Assembly: GCF_001429185.1 (NCBI RefSeq)
Contig: NZ_LMIW01000001.1
Span: 1,285,094-1,349,093 of the forward strand
Source of the DNA: Terrabacter sp. Root85
Lineage (GTDB): Bacteria; Actinomycetota; Actinomycetes; Actinomycetales; Dermatophilaceae
Direction: 5' to 3'
DNA length: 64,000 bases
A program made the position numbers and the translations under genes. Below, in pieces: positions 10,179 to 18,764 of the stretch (position 1 is its first letter; the number at the start of each line of letters is the position of its first letter). The notes under the pieces are model-generated. The model had not been told where the DNA came from. It searched no databases and saw nothing but the letters and a program-made list of their open reading frames with translations.

Positions 10179-10195
10179 CCCCCGGGCCCCGGGGG
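10179..10195 (+). other. GC-only hairpin between surface protein and first cupredoxin gene
   Basis: A self-complementary run of C, GGG, CCCC and GGGGG sits 45 bp after the surface-protein stop, and a second short hairpin (GTCCGGC ... GCCGGAC, about 10212-10232) lies just before the ribosome site of the next gene. There is no T-run. It could be a partial terminator or an RNA-stabilising element that sets different expression for the 5.5-kb gene and the oxidase-like genes behind it. Confidence 0.35.
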
Positions 10196-10251
10196 CCAAC
10201 CCACTCACCACCCGTCCGGCCCAGGAGCCGGACCGACCTCAGGAGCACCTC

Positions 10252-11544
10252 ATGACCGACGAATCACGCTCAGACGCCGCACGGCGCACGGCGGGCTCAG
10301 GTCTCGGCCGGCGAGCCGTCATGCTGGGTGGGGCGGGCGCCGTGGGCAGCGTCTTCCTCGGCACGCGCCTCAGCTTCGGACAGCAGGCCGCCCGCCCGAC
10401 CGTCGTGCAGGCCGCCGCAACGGGCCCCGCCAAGTCGGTGCACCTGGCCGGCACCGACGGCTGGGTCAGCATGCCGGCCGGCTCGCCCGACGACCTGCCC
10501 TTCTTCCCGGACTCGCTCGCGCCGTCGCCCTTCGACACGTACGTCTTCGGCTTCCGTGACGTCACGGGGATGTCGGCGACGCAGGTGGCGGCCACGCGCG
10601 GCAAGGCGCAGATCTCGGCGCCGATGCTCGCCTTCGACGAGCTGGACGAGGTGACGATCACGCTGTCCAACCTCGGACTCGTCATGCGGCCCGACCTCTT
10701 CGACGGCCACACGCTGCACTGGCACGGCTTCGTCAACGCCATCCCGCTCTTCGACGGCGTGCCGGAGCTCTCGCTCGCCGTGCCGATCGGGCGCGACCTG
10801 TCCTACTTCTACCGCCCCCGCGACGCCGGCACGTACATGTACCACTGCCACTTCGAGGACGTCGAGCACGTGCAGATGGGCATGACCGGCATGGTCTTCG
10901 TGCGGCCGAAGCAGAACAGGGCGCCGGTGGCCGGCCACCCGATGGGCACCAAGTACGCGTACAACGACGGCGACGGCAGCACGCGCTACGACCGCGAGTT
11001 CGCTTTCATGATCACCGAGCTGTGGTCGGCCGCCCACTACCGCGACGCCCACATCCAGGTCAGCGACTGGACCGACTACGCCCCGAGCTTCTGGCTGCTC
11101 AACGGCCGCGGCTACCCCGACACCATCGCGCCAGGGGGCAACCCGACGTCGACGGCGGCGGGTCGGCTGCAGTACCAGCCGATCAGCTCGCTCATCACCT
11201 GCAACGTCAACGAGACGGTGCTGCTGCGGATGTCGAACCTCGGCTACCAGAACCACGCCCTGACGCTCGACAACGTCGACATGCAGATCATCGCCAAGGA
11301 CGCGACCCTGCTCCGCGGTCGCGACGGCTACACGAACTACCTCGAGACCAACACCGTCGACGTGGGGCCCGGCGAGAGCCGGGACGTGCTCGTCACGCCC
11401 CACCAGCCCGGCGAGTACCTGCTCTACGACCGCAACTACGCCTATCTGGGCAACGGCGGGGGACCCGGCTGGGGCGGCATGATGACCGTCCTCCGCGTCG
11501 GCGCGCCCGGCACCTACGGGCTCCAGACCCAGCCCAACACCTGA
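10252..11544 (+). CDS. cupredoxin/multicopper-oxidase-like protein 1 (type-1 copper plus half trinuclear site)
   Basis: 430 aa, with a Tat-like N-terminus (GRRAVMLGG, Arg20-Arg21) and two cupredoxin domains (about 60-220 and 245-418). Domain 1 has HTLHWHG (H153, H156, H158) and HCHFEDVEH followed by QMGM (H198, C199, H200, H206, M211). This is a full type-1 Cys-His-His-Met site plus the four histidines that one domain supplies to a trinuclear copper cluster. The HCH-to-His spacing is five residues, not the usual three. Domain 2 keeps only H335 (QNHALTLDN) where HPHG is expected and has no HCH/HSH; the end reads PGWGGMMTV. Alone it cannot complete a trinuclear site. Ribosome site AGGAG precedes the ATG. 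It is followed at 20 bp by its paralogue, which carries the missing ligands. Confidence 0.88.
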   Translation: MTDESRSDAARRTAGSGLGRRAVMLGGAGAVGSVFLGTRLSFGQQAARPTVVQAAATGPAKSVHLAGTDGWVSMPAGSPDDLPFFPDSLAPSPFDTYVFGFRDVTGMSATQVAATRGKAQISAPMLAFDELDEVTITLSNLGLVMRPDLFDGHTLHWHGFVNAIPLFDGVPELSLAVPIGRDLSYFYRPRDAGTYMYHCHFEDVEHVQMGMTGMVFVRPKQNRAPVAGHPMGTKYAYNDGDGSTRYDREFAFMITELWSAAHYRDAHIQVSDWTDYAPSFWLLNGRGYPDTIAPGGNPTSTAAGRLQYQPISSLITCNVNETVLLRMSNLGYQNHALTLDNVDMQIIAKDATLLRGRDGYTNYLETNTVDVGPGESRDVLVTPHQPGEYLLYDRNYAYLGNGGGPGWGGMMTVLRVGAPGTYGLQTQPNT

Positions 11545-11564
11545 CGAGCCGACGGAGGACGATC

Positions 11565-12905
11565 ATGCGACTCAACCGATCACGACGCCACCCGGGTGAC
11601 GCGGCGAGTGCCGCGCGCACCCGACGGCGCACGGGCATCCTCGCGGCCGTCGGCGCCCTCGTCGCCGCGGTGGCCGTCGGCTCGACCGCCGGTGCCCAGG
11701 CTGCGACGTCCGAGGGGCTGCTCTGCCAGACCGACCCGCAGCAGACCTTCTCGCTCACCGCGCGGACGGGCTACGTCTCGACGCCGGACGGCAACTCGAT
11801 CTACATGTGGGGCTACGGGATGAGCTCCGGACAGTTCCAGCTGCCCGGGCCGGTCCTCTGCGTCACGTCCGGCCAGCCGGTCACCGTCATCCTGCACAAC
11901 GACCTGCCGGAGGCGACCTCGATCCTCTTCCCGGGCCAGAAGGCGGTCAAGGCGAACGGCAACCCGGCCCAGCCCCAGCTCGACACGGGCGGCTCCCTCA
12001 CCTCGATGGTCCAGCCGGCCGGTGCCTCGGGCGGCTCCGTGACGTACACCTTCACGGCGGGCTCGCCCGGGACGTACCTCTACTCGAGCGGCACCGACGT
12101 GACGAAGCAGCAGCAGATGGGCCTCTACGGAGCGCTCGTCGTGCGCCCCGCCGGGGCGGCCGGGCAGGTCAACGCCCGCGCCGACTCGGCCTTCAACCCA
12201 CAGCACGAGTACGTCTTCCTCCTCTCGGAGATCGACCCCGAGGTGCACCTGGCCGTCGAGCGCTCTCAGCCCGTCGACTGGGGCGCCTACAACGCGCGCT
12301 ACTACCTCATCAACGGCCGCAGCATGCCCGACACCCTGGCGCCCAACAACGCCTCGTGGCTGCCGAGCCAGCCCTACGGCGCCCTCGTGCACATCAAGCC
12401 GTACGACCCGACCAGCAACCCGCTCCCGGCGGTCATCCGCTACCTCAACGCGGGACGGGGCAACTACCCCTTCCACCCGCACGGGAGTGACGAACGCGTC
12501 GTCAACAAGGACGGTCATGCCCTCCAGGGCACGAGCGCCACTGCGCCACAGGATCTTTCGTACCTCAAGTACGACATCGACGTCATGCCCGGGCAGACCG
12601 TCGACGCGCTGATGGACTGGCGCGACGTCGAGCAGTGGAACGCGACGACGAACCCGATCCCGACGCAGCTTCCCGTCATCACCGACCAGCTCCTCGTGGG
12701 CGCCGACACGTGGTTCAGCGAGAGCCCCTACCTCGGCACGAAGGGCACCTTCCCGTCGAACATCACCGTGAACAACGAGTGCGGCGAGTACTACCACGTG
12801 GCCCACAGCCACGCGCTCCAGCAGGCGACCAACTACGGCGCAGCCTTCGGCGGCATGATGACGGTCTTCCGCATCGACCCGCCCGCCGGCTGCCCGACGA
12901 GCTGA
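11565..12905 (+). CDS. cupredoxin/multicopper-oxidase-like protein 2 (complementary half trinuclear site, no type-1 copper)
   Basis: 446 aa with a twin-Arg/hydrophobic signal segment (residues about 20-47). Two cupredoxin domains. Domain 1 is degenerate: HNDLPEATSILFPGQ replaces HWHG and GTYLYSSGTDVTKQQQMG replaces the second His pair. Domain 2 keeps YPFHPHG (H304, H306) and YYHVAHSHALQQ (H414, H416), i.e. four trinuclear-cluster histidines. The type-1 ligands are gone: Tyr301 for the first His, Ser415 for Cys and Gln for the later His. This is the mirror image of the preceding protein. Shared signatures (LINGRSMPDT, GGMMTVF) show the three neighbours are paralogues. GGAGGA lies eight bases before the ATG; the stop is 11 bp before the next gene. 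Most likely a partner subunit, not a stand-alone oxidase. Confidence 0.88.
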   Translation: MRLNRSRRHPGDAASAARTRRRTGILAAVGALVAAVAVGSTAGAQAATSEGLLCQTDPQQTFSLTARTGYVSTPDGNSIYMWGYGMSSGQFQLPGPVLCVTSGQPVTVILHNDLPEATSILFPGQKAVKANGNPAQPQLDTGGSLTSMVQPAGASGGSVTYTFTAGSPGTYLYSSGTDVTKQQQMGLYGALVVRPAGAAGQVNARADSAFNPQHEYVFLLSEIDPEVHLAVERSQPVDWGAYNARYYLINGRSMPDTLAPNNASWLPSQPYGALVHIKPYDPTSNPLPAVIRYLNAGRGNYPFHPHGSDERVVNKDGHALQGTSATAPQDLSYLKYDIDVMPGQTVDALMDWRDVEQWNATTNPIPTQLPVITDQLLVGADTWFSESPYLGTKGTFPSNITVNNECGEYYHVAHSHALQQATNYGAAFGGMMTVFRIDPPAGCPTS

Positions 12906-12916
12906 GGACGACAACG

Positions 12917-15900
12917 ATGACCTCTCGACCCAGCCTCCGGCACCGCCTCGGCGTCTCCGCCGTCGCCGCCGCGCTCGCGACCGTCCCCTTCGCCGCCGCG
13001 ACTGCGTATGCCGTCTCGCCGGCCTCCGTGGCCACGTCGGCCTCCGCGGTCACCTCCTCCGTCGCCCCGGCTGTCGCACCCGCGGTTGCGCCGGCGGCAC
13101 CGGTCGGCAAGCTGACTCCGAACACGCCCGGCTGCACCGTCACGCCGGCGTCCGCGCCTGACCCGGAGATCGTCGCGTGCGACCTCTGGGCCAAGCCCGG
13201 CACGAACCAGGTTCTCGGACAACCGATCCCGATCTGGGGCTACTCGACGACCTCGGCCGGGGCGGCCACCGCGCCCGGCCCGGCCATCATCGCCCGCCAG
13301 GGCGACCGCGTCGTGCTGACGCTGCACAACGGCCTCGACGAGCCGACCTCGCTCGCGCTGCCCGGGCAGCCCGCGGCGTCCATCACCGAGGGGCTGCCCA
13401 CGGCGGCCGCGACGACCGGCATCGCGCCGGGCGCCACCGCGCGCTACGTCTTCACCGCAGGCCGGCCCGGCACGTTCCTCTACGAGGCCGGCCACACCTC
13501 GGGCGGAGCCCGTCAGGTGGCGATGGGTCTTGCCGGTGCGCTCGTCGTCCTCGGCGACGGCACGGCATACGGCCAGGCGTACAACGACGAGGCGGTGCTC
13601 GTGCTCAGCGAGATCGACCCCGCCCTCAACGCGCACCCGACGACCTTCGACATGCGCGAGTTCCACCCGGCCTACCGGCTCATCAACGGCAAGCCCTTCC
13701 CGTCGAGCGACCCCGTGCCGACCGACCAGGGCCACACCGTGCTCCTGCGCTACGTCAACGTCGGGTCCGAGCTGCACTCGATGAGCACCCTCGGCGCCGA
13801 CCAGGTCGTCCTGTCGCACGACGGGCACGGCCTCGCGTTCCCGGAGCCGTCCGTCGTCGTGCCGGTCGACCCCGGCGTCAGCGTCGATGCGCTCGTCACC
13901 GTGCCCACCGGACCCGAGTCGAAGGTCGCGGTCTACGAGTCCTCGGCCCGGCTCGACAACGCGGGCCAGACCACGGCCGACCCGCTGGCGGTGGCGTTCG
14001 GCGGCATGATGACCTTCCTCGACACGAACGCGCTTGCACCCTCGACCGACGGAGTGGGCCCGGTCTCGACAGCGATCTCCGCGACCCCGAACCCGACGGA
14101 CGCCACCGGCCCCGTCACCGTCACCGCGACCGTGAGTGACGCGACCACAGGTCACGGCACCGTCAGCCAGGCCGAGTTCGTCGTCGACGACGCGGTCACC
14201 GTCGGCGTCGGCAGCGGCGTCCCGATGACCGGGACCTGGGGGGTCGAGACCACCACGGTCAGTGGCGCGATCCCGGCCGTGGCGACCGCAGCGGACTGTG
14301 TTGCGCCCGTGCCTCCCGTCGACCTGCACTGCCTGACGTCGACGAAGCACACGGTGTTCGTGCGCGGTCTCGACGCCGCCGGCAACTGGGGCGTCGTCGG
14401 GTCGGTGATCCTCAACGTCGCCAAGTCCGGCCCGCAGACCGTCGCACTCTCGGTGAGCCCGTCGCCCGCCAGCGGCAAGGGCACCGTCACGGTCAACGCG
14501 ACCGGTGACGACACCGCTGCCGGAGGCACGATCACCGGAGCCGAGTACTTCCTCGGTGCGGCCGCCGGCGCCAACGGCACCGGCCACGCGATGACCCTCA
14601 ACCGGGTCGCGACGAAGGTCGCCGAGACCGGGACCATCCCGGCCGCGGACGTCCTCGCGCTCGGCGAGGGGACCGCGAAGGTGTGGGTCCACAGCCGCAA
14701 CTCCCAGAACATCTGGGGCCCGGCCGTGCCCGTCGACCTCACCGTCGACCTCACAGCGCCGGCCGTCAACGCCGCCACCGTCGGCCCCAACCCGACCAAC
14801 GCGGTGCTCAGCTCGAAGTCCTACCCCGGCTACCTCGTGATCTCTGCCGAGCTGCAGGACCGCGACGCCGGCAACGGGCTCCAGAGCTCGGTGCTCGCCG
14901 GCGAGGCCTTCGTCGACCCGACGAGCACGACCCCGACGTTCGGCAAGGGACTCAGCCTCATCGCCGTCGACGGTGCGTTCGACTCGCCGACGGAGCAGGT
15001 CTACGGCCTCATCCCGCTGACCCAGGTCAAGGCGATGACACCGGGCGAGCACCAGGTCTACGTGCACGGCAAGGACGCCGCCGGCAACTGGGGCAGCCTC
15101 ACCGCGAGCAACGCCCTCGTGCGGCTCTTCGTCGACAGGACGGCACCGGTCCTCGGGGCCGCGTCGGCCTCGCCGAACCCGACCAACGGCTCGGCCACGG
15201 TCACGCTCTCCGCGCCGGTGACGGAGGCCCCGGTCCCGACCTACGTCGGGCCGCGCTTCCAGGGCGCCGAGTTCTGGATCGGCACGACCGACCCCGGTGC
15301 CGGCAAGGCGACGCGGGTCCAGGTGACCGACTCGGGCACGGGTGTCACGGCGGCGATCCCGCTGACCGGCATCCAGCCGGGCACGGTCCAGTTCAACCTC
15401 CGCGTCCAGGACGCGGCGGGCAGCTGGAGCAACGCGTCCGCGGTCACGGTCCAGGTGACCCGGCCCAACGCGATCTTCAGCGACACGTTCAACAGCGGCA
15501 ACCTGCTCGCCTGGTTCGGGCGGAGCGGGGCAGTCTCGACAAGCCTGGCTGCCGGCATACCGTTCGGCACCGGCAGCTACGGCATGGTCGCGACCGGCTC
15601 GGCCACCCCGGCGTACGTCACCGACACCACGCCGTCGGCCGAGACGACCTACCGCGCGCAGTTCTCCTTCAACGCCAACACGCTCTCGTCGGGCACCAGC
15701 ACGACGGCCTGGCTGACGGTGTTCGAGGGGCGCAGCGCCACGGGTCAGTCGTTCGCGGTGCAGTACCACCGCGTCGGCACGGGGGCGGTGACGCTCCGCA
15801 CCGTGATGAACCGCGCGGCGTTCGGCGCCACGACGAGCCCGGCGCTCAGCCTGGCCTCCGGCGCCCACACGATCCGCATCGACTGGGTGCAGGGGACGGG

Positions 15901-16078
15901 CGGGTCGCTGACCCTCCGCGTCGACGGCACCCTGCGTGACACGCGGAGCGGCAACAACACCGGTACGGCCCTGCAGATCGAGACGGCTCGTCTCGGGGTC
16001 ATCGCCGGCACCACGTCGACCACGGCGGGCACGGCCTGGTTCGACAGCTTCGTCTCGACCCGGAACAGCATCCCCTGA
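12917..16078 (+). CDS. ligand-less cupredoxin protein with Ig-like repeats and a C-terminal lectin-like domain
   Basis: 1053-aa exported protein. A signal peptide (residues about 8-36) is followed by two cupredoxin domains paralogous to the two preceding products (LTLHNGLDEPTSLALPGQ, RLINGKPFP, VAFGGMMTFL). Essentially all copper ligands are lost: LHSMSTLG replaces HPHG, no HCH/HSH is present, and a lone His remains in YEAGHTSGG. From about residue 375 there are three or four Ig-like modules starting with motifs such as SATPNPTD and ASPNPTNG and containing AAGNWG. The last about 200 residues (FSDTFNSGNLLAWFGR onward) look like a concanavalin/LamG-type jelly roll. It is probably structural: it may close a ring with the two copper-bearing paralogues and tether them to the surface (inference). 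Confidence 0.82.
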   Translation: MTSRPSLRHRLGVSAVAAALATVPFAAATAYAVSPASVATSASAVTSSVAPAVAPAVAPAAPVGKLTPNTPGCTVTPASAPDPEIVACDLWAKPGTNQVLGQPIPIWGYSTTSAGAATAPGPAIIARQGDRVVLTLHNGLDEPTSLALPGQPAASITEGLPTAAATTGIAPGATARYVFTAGRPGTFLYEAGHTSGGARQVAMGLAGALVVLGDGTAYGQAYNDEAVLVLSEIDPALNAHPTTFDMREFHPAYRLINGKPFPSSDPVPTDQGHTVLLRYVNVGSELHSMSTLGADQVVLSHDGHGLAFPEPSVVVPVDPGVSVDALVTVPTGPESKVAVYESSARLDNAGQTTADPLAVAFGGMMTFLDTNALAPSTDGVGPVSTAISATPNPTDATGPVTVTATVSDATTGHGTVSQAEFVVDDAVTVGVGSGVPMTGTWGVETTTVSGAIPAVATAADCVAPVPPVDLHCLTSTKHTVFVRGLDAAGNWGVVGSVILNVAKSGPQTVALSVSPSPASGKGTVTVNATGDDTAAGGTITGAEYFLGAAAGANGTGHAMTLNRVATKVAETGTIPAADVLALGEGTAKVWVHSRNSQNIWGPAVPVDLTVDLTAPAVNAATVGPNPTNAVLSSKSYPGYLVISAELQDRDAGNGLQSSVLAGEAFVDPTSTTPTFGKGLSLIAVDGAFDSPTEQVYGLIPLTQVKAMTPGEHQVYVHGKDAAGNWGSLTASNALVRLFVDRTAPVLGAASASPNPTNGSATVTLSAPVTEAPVPTYVGPRFQGAEFWIGTTDPGAGKATRVQVTDSGTGVTAAIPLTGIQPGTVQFNLRVQDAAGSWSNASAVTVQVTRPNAIFSDTFNSGNLLAWFGRSGAVSTSLAAGIPFGTGSYGMVATGSATPAYVTDTTPSAETTYRAQFSFNANTLSSGTSTTAWLTVFEGRSATGQSFAVQYHRVGTGAVTLRTVMNRAAFGATTSPALSLASGAHTIRIDWVQGTGGSLTLRVDGTLRDTRSGNNTGTALQIETARLGVIAGTTSTTAGTAWFDSFVSTRNSIP

Positions 16079-16146
16079 TCCGGTCCCACCTCGTGCCGGG
16101 GTCACCTGCCCGTGACCCCGGCCGGCAGCATCGGAGGGCAGTCCGA

Positions 16147-16671
16147 ATGAGCACCACCACAGCAGTTCCGCCGGTCCAGCCGGCCGGTCCCACCGGACCC
16201 TCCGCCCCGTCCACCCGGACGGGTCGGCAGGGTCGGGCCAGGGTCGCGCTCGCCGTCGTCGCCGTCCTCGTCGTCGCGGTCCTCGGTCTCCTCGGGGCCC
16301 GTGCGCTGCGAGGCGGCGACGACCCGGGGCGACCGGTCCCGCACTCCGACGCGATGGAGACGGCCCTCGGCGTCCGCATCTCTCGCGTCGCGGTCGTCGG
16401 CGACGGTGGCCTCGTCACCGTCAGCTACGTCGTCCTCGACGTCGACAAGGCGAGCCGCTTCCAGGCCGACGTCAAGCACCCGCCGGTGCTGCGCAGCGAG
16501 GCCCGCGACGGCTCGACGAACCGCGTCTCGGTCATGCGGCAGGGGCACATCAACCGCGCGGGCGCGACGTACTACTTCGTCTACCAGAACACCGGGGGCG
16601 CGCTCCGCGCCGGTGAGGACGTGACGATCGAGTACGGCGGCCTCCGCCTCGAGCACGTTCCGGTGCTCTGA
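16147..16671 (+). CDS. membrane-anchored protein of unknown function in the copper locus
   Basis: 174 aa, family not recognised. A Pro/Thr-rich cytoplasmic tail of about 30 residues is followed by one transmembrane segment (RVALAVVAVLVVAVLGLLGARAL) and a beta-rich extracytoplasmic domain of about 115 residues (ISRVAVVGDGGLVTVSYVVLD, YYFVYQNTGGALRAGE). There is no copper-binding His/Cys/Met cluster; single histidines are scattered. The ATG at 16147 follows CGGAGGG. Its TGA overlaps the ATG of the CopC-CopD gene in TGATG, so it is translated with it. The domain could dock to the cupredoxin complex or pass copper to it, but that is inferred only from position. Confidence 0.7.
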   Translation: MSTTTAVPPVQPAGPTGPSAPSTRTGRQGRARVALAVVAVLVVAVLGLLGARALRGGDDPGRPVPHSDAMETALGVRISRVAVVGDGGLVTVSYVVLDVDKASRFQADVKHPPVLRSEARDGSTNRVSVMRQGHINRAGATYYFVYQNTGGALRAGEDVTIEYGGLRLEHVPVL

Positions 16672-18617
16672 TGAGCCTGCTGGGACTGCGACGGGCCCTG
16701 CTGGCCCTCGCGGTGACGCTCGGCTCGGCCCTGCTCGTCGCGCTCGGCGCGGGCCCGGCCTCGGCGCACGCCTACCTCGCGTCGAGCAACCCGCCCGACG
16801 GGGCCAGCCTCGCGGCCGCCCCGCGCACCATCGAGCTGCGCTTCACCGAGCACGTCGTCCTCGCCTCGACCGAGATCATCGTCACCGAGCCGGACGGCCA
16901 CCGCGTGGCTCCGACGGCGATGACGCTCGTCGAGAGCGACGAGGACCAGGAGGCCCCGGCGACCGTCGTGGCCACGATCCCCGCGCTCGGCGTCGGCGCC
17001 TACCACGTGTCCTGGCGGACCCTGTCGAGCGACGACCTCCACGAGTCCGCGGGCATCTTCGCCTTCGGCGTGCAGAGCGAGGTGCAGGCGGCCGGTCCGA
17101 GCGAGACGAACCCGGACCTCTTCGAGCTCGTCGGCCGGTGGGCCGTCCTCGCGGGGATCGGGGCCGGGCTCGGCGCCGTCGTCGTCGGGCGCCTGCTGCG
17201 CCGCGTGCCGGAGGCGACGAGCGGTATGCCGCGGGCCTGGCTGCGCCGTCAGGCGTTCCGTCTCCTCGTCGTCGGGGCGACGGCCGCCCTGGCCGTCGCG
17301 CTCGTCGACCTCGTCCGCTTCGGCGCCGGGGCCTTCACCCCCGGCTACGTGCTGCGGTGGGGGCTGCGCGAGGCGGCCCTGCTCGGAGCGGCGCTCGCCC
17401 TCCGACCCGACCGGCCGGCATCGGGCAGGGTGTCGCGCGACGTCGCAGCCACGGCCGCGCTCGTCGGCGCCGGCCTGCTCACCGTGAGCATCGGTCACTT
17501 CGGCGTCCGCGGCGGCCCGACGTGGGTCGTCACCTCGACCGCGCACCTCGTCGCCGCCCTCCTGTGGGCGGGCTCGGTGGCCGCCCTCGCGCTGCTCGGC
17601 GTGCGCGCCGCGCGGCTGGGACTCTCCCGTGCGGACGTCCGCGGGATCCTGCGGGGCTTCCGCACTCCCGCGACGGTCTCGGTCGTCGTCGTCGCCGTCA
17701 CCGGCGTCTACCTCGCGAGCGACGTCGTCGTCTCGGTCGATGCCGTGCTGCTCACCACCTACGGTCGCGTCCTGCTGGCCAAGGTCGCCCTGGCCGGTCT
17801 CGTCGGGCTCGTCGCCCTCGCGACCACCCGCGCCCTGCACCCTCGGGGGTTGCAGGACGGTCGGGTCCGCCGGCGGCTCATCGCGGCGGAGGCCCTGGGG
17901 CTGCTCGTCGTCGCCGCCCTCGGTGGTCTCCTCGCCACGGGGCAGCCCGCCGTCTCGCCGCGCCTCGTCAGCGCGCAGGCGCCGAGCGTCATCGACGACC
18001 GGCCGGTCGCCGACCTCCAGCAGACCCTCGCCCTGCGGCCGAACCGTCCCGGCGCCAGCGTGGCCCTCATCGACGTGCTCGACACCCGTCGGCCGTCCCC
18101 CGGGCCCGTCACGGGTGTCTCCGTCACGGTCCGAGGCGGTTCGTCCGGTGGCGTCGAGGCTCGTCCCGCCGCGGCCGAGGCCCCGGTGACGGCGACCGCC
18201 GTGACGCCGTCGCGCTGGTCGGCGGCGCTCGAGCTGCCGGCCGGTGGACCGGTCGACGTCGACGTCGTCGTGCACCGGCGCGGTCTCGACGACGTGCGCA
18301 GCACCGTGCACTGGGTGGTCGGCCCGAGCGCCTCCGACCCGGCCCCGGTCGTGTCGCGGGCGCCCATCTCGGGGCTGCTGGCCTCGGCGTCCGCCGCGCT
18401 CGCCGTGGCCGCCGTGATCGGGGCCGCCTGGCTGCTCTGGAGGCGCCGCCGCCGTCCGGCTCCGGCACCGGGTCGTACGCGCGCGGTGGCCGAGCGCGGG
18501 GGCGCCCGGCCCGCGGCGTCCGCTGCCCGGCCCGCGGCGTCCGCCGTCCCCGGCAGCACCGACTCGGCTCAGGACGAGACCGGCACTGTCACCCCACGAT
18601 CCGCCGCGAGTCGGTGA
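16671..18617 (+). CDS. CopC-CopD fusion, copper transport/resistance protein
   Basis: 648 aa. The signal peptide is followed by a CopC domain that begins AHAYLASSNPPDG, so the mature N-terminal His (H33) is in the position of the Cu(II)-binding His1 of CopC, and DLHESAGIFAFGV supplies the second conserved His region. Residues about 145-420 hold eight hydrophobic segments of a CopD domain (LTVSIGHFGVRGG, YGRVLLAKVALAG). A further extracytoplasmic beta domain follows, then one more transmembrane segment and a Pro/Ala/Arg tail. CopC-CopD fusions (YcnJ-like) move copper to periplasmic or secreted cuproproteins or import it. Coupled to the upstream gene by a one-base overlap. A copper handler at the end of this run supports copper loading of the cupredoxin proteins. 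Confidence 0.88.
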   Translation: MSLLGLRRALLALAVTLGSALLVALGAGPASAHAYLASSNPPDGASLAAAPRTIELRFTEHVVLASTEIIVTEPDGHRVAPTAMTLVESDEDQEAPATVVATIPALGVGAYHVSWRTLSSDDLHESAGIFAFGVQSEVQAAGPSETNPDLFELVGRWAVLAGIGAGLGAVVVGRLLRRVPEATSGMPRAWLRRQAFRLLVVGATAALAVALVDLVRFGAGAFTPGYVLRWGLREAALLGAALALRPDRPASGRVSRDVAATAALVGAGLLTVSIGHFGVRGGPTWVVTSTAHLVAALLWAGSVAALALLGVRAARLGLSRADVRGILRGFRTPATVSVVVVAVTGVYLASDVVVSVDAVLLTTYGRVLLAKVALAGLVGLVALATTRALHPRGLQDGRVRRRLIAAEALGLLVVAALGGLLATGQPAVSPRLVSAQAPSVIDDRPVADLQQTLALRPNRPGASVALIDVLDTRRPSPGPVTGVSVTVRGGSSGGVEARPAAAEAPVTATAVTPSRWSAALELPAGGPVDVDVVVHRRGLDDVRSTVHWVVGPSASDPAPVVSRAPISGLLASASAALAVAAVIGAAWLLWRRRRRPAPAPGRTRAVAERGGARPAASAARPAASAVPGSTDSAQDETGTVTPRSAASR

Positions 18618-18764
18618 CGGCCGTGGAGCCCTCCCGTCGCGACGAGTCGGGCCGGAGGGCAGGATGGCCCGTGGTCCTGTGGGACTCGGCGTTCGTTGCC
18701 GCAGTCGAGGATTTCGCGCTGTACTGGTGAGTGGGCGGCCACGCGCCCGAGGAAGGACAGGGAC

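Noticed and set aside
4462..10248. 1928-codon minus-strand open frame opposite the surface protein
   Set aside because: Shadow of GC3-biased coding on the plus strand: its product is Arg/Gly/Val/Asp-rich with no domain, while the plus frame has a signal peptide and clear domains.
10252..12905. Two independent complete laccases or a proven manganese oxidase
   Set aside because: Each protein alone lacks half of the trinuclear ligands, and nothing in the sequence identifies manganese as substrate.
12833..16105. 1090-codon minus-strand open frame
   Set aside because: Same reason; it is opposite the cupredoxin/Ig-like gene and has no recognisable domain.
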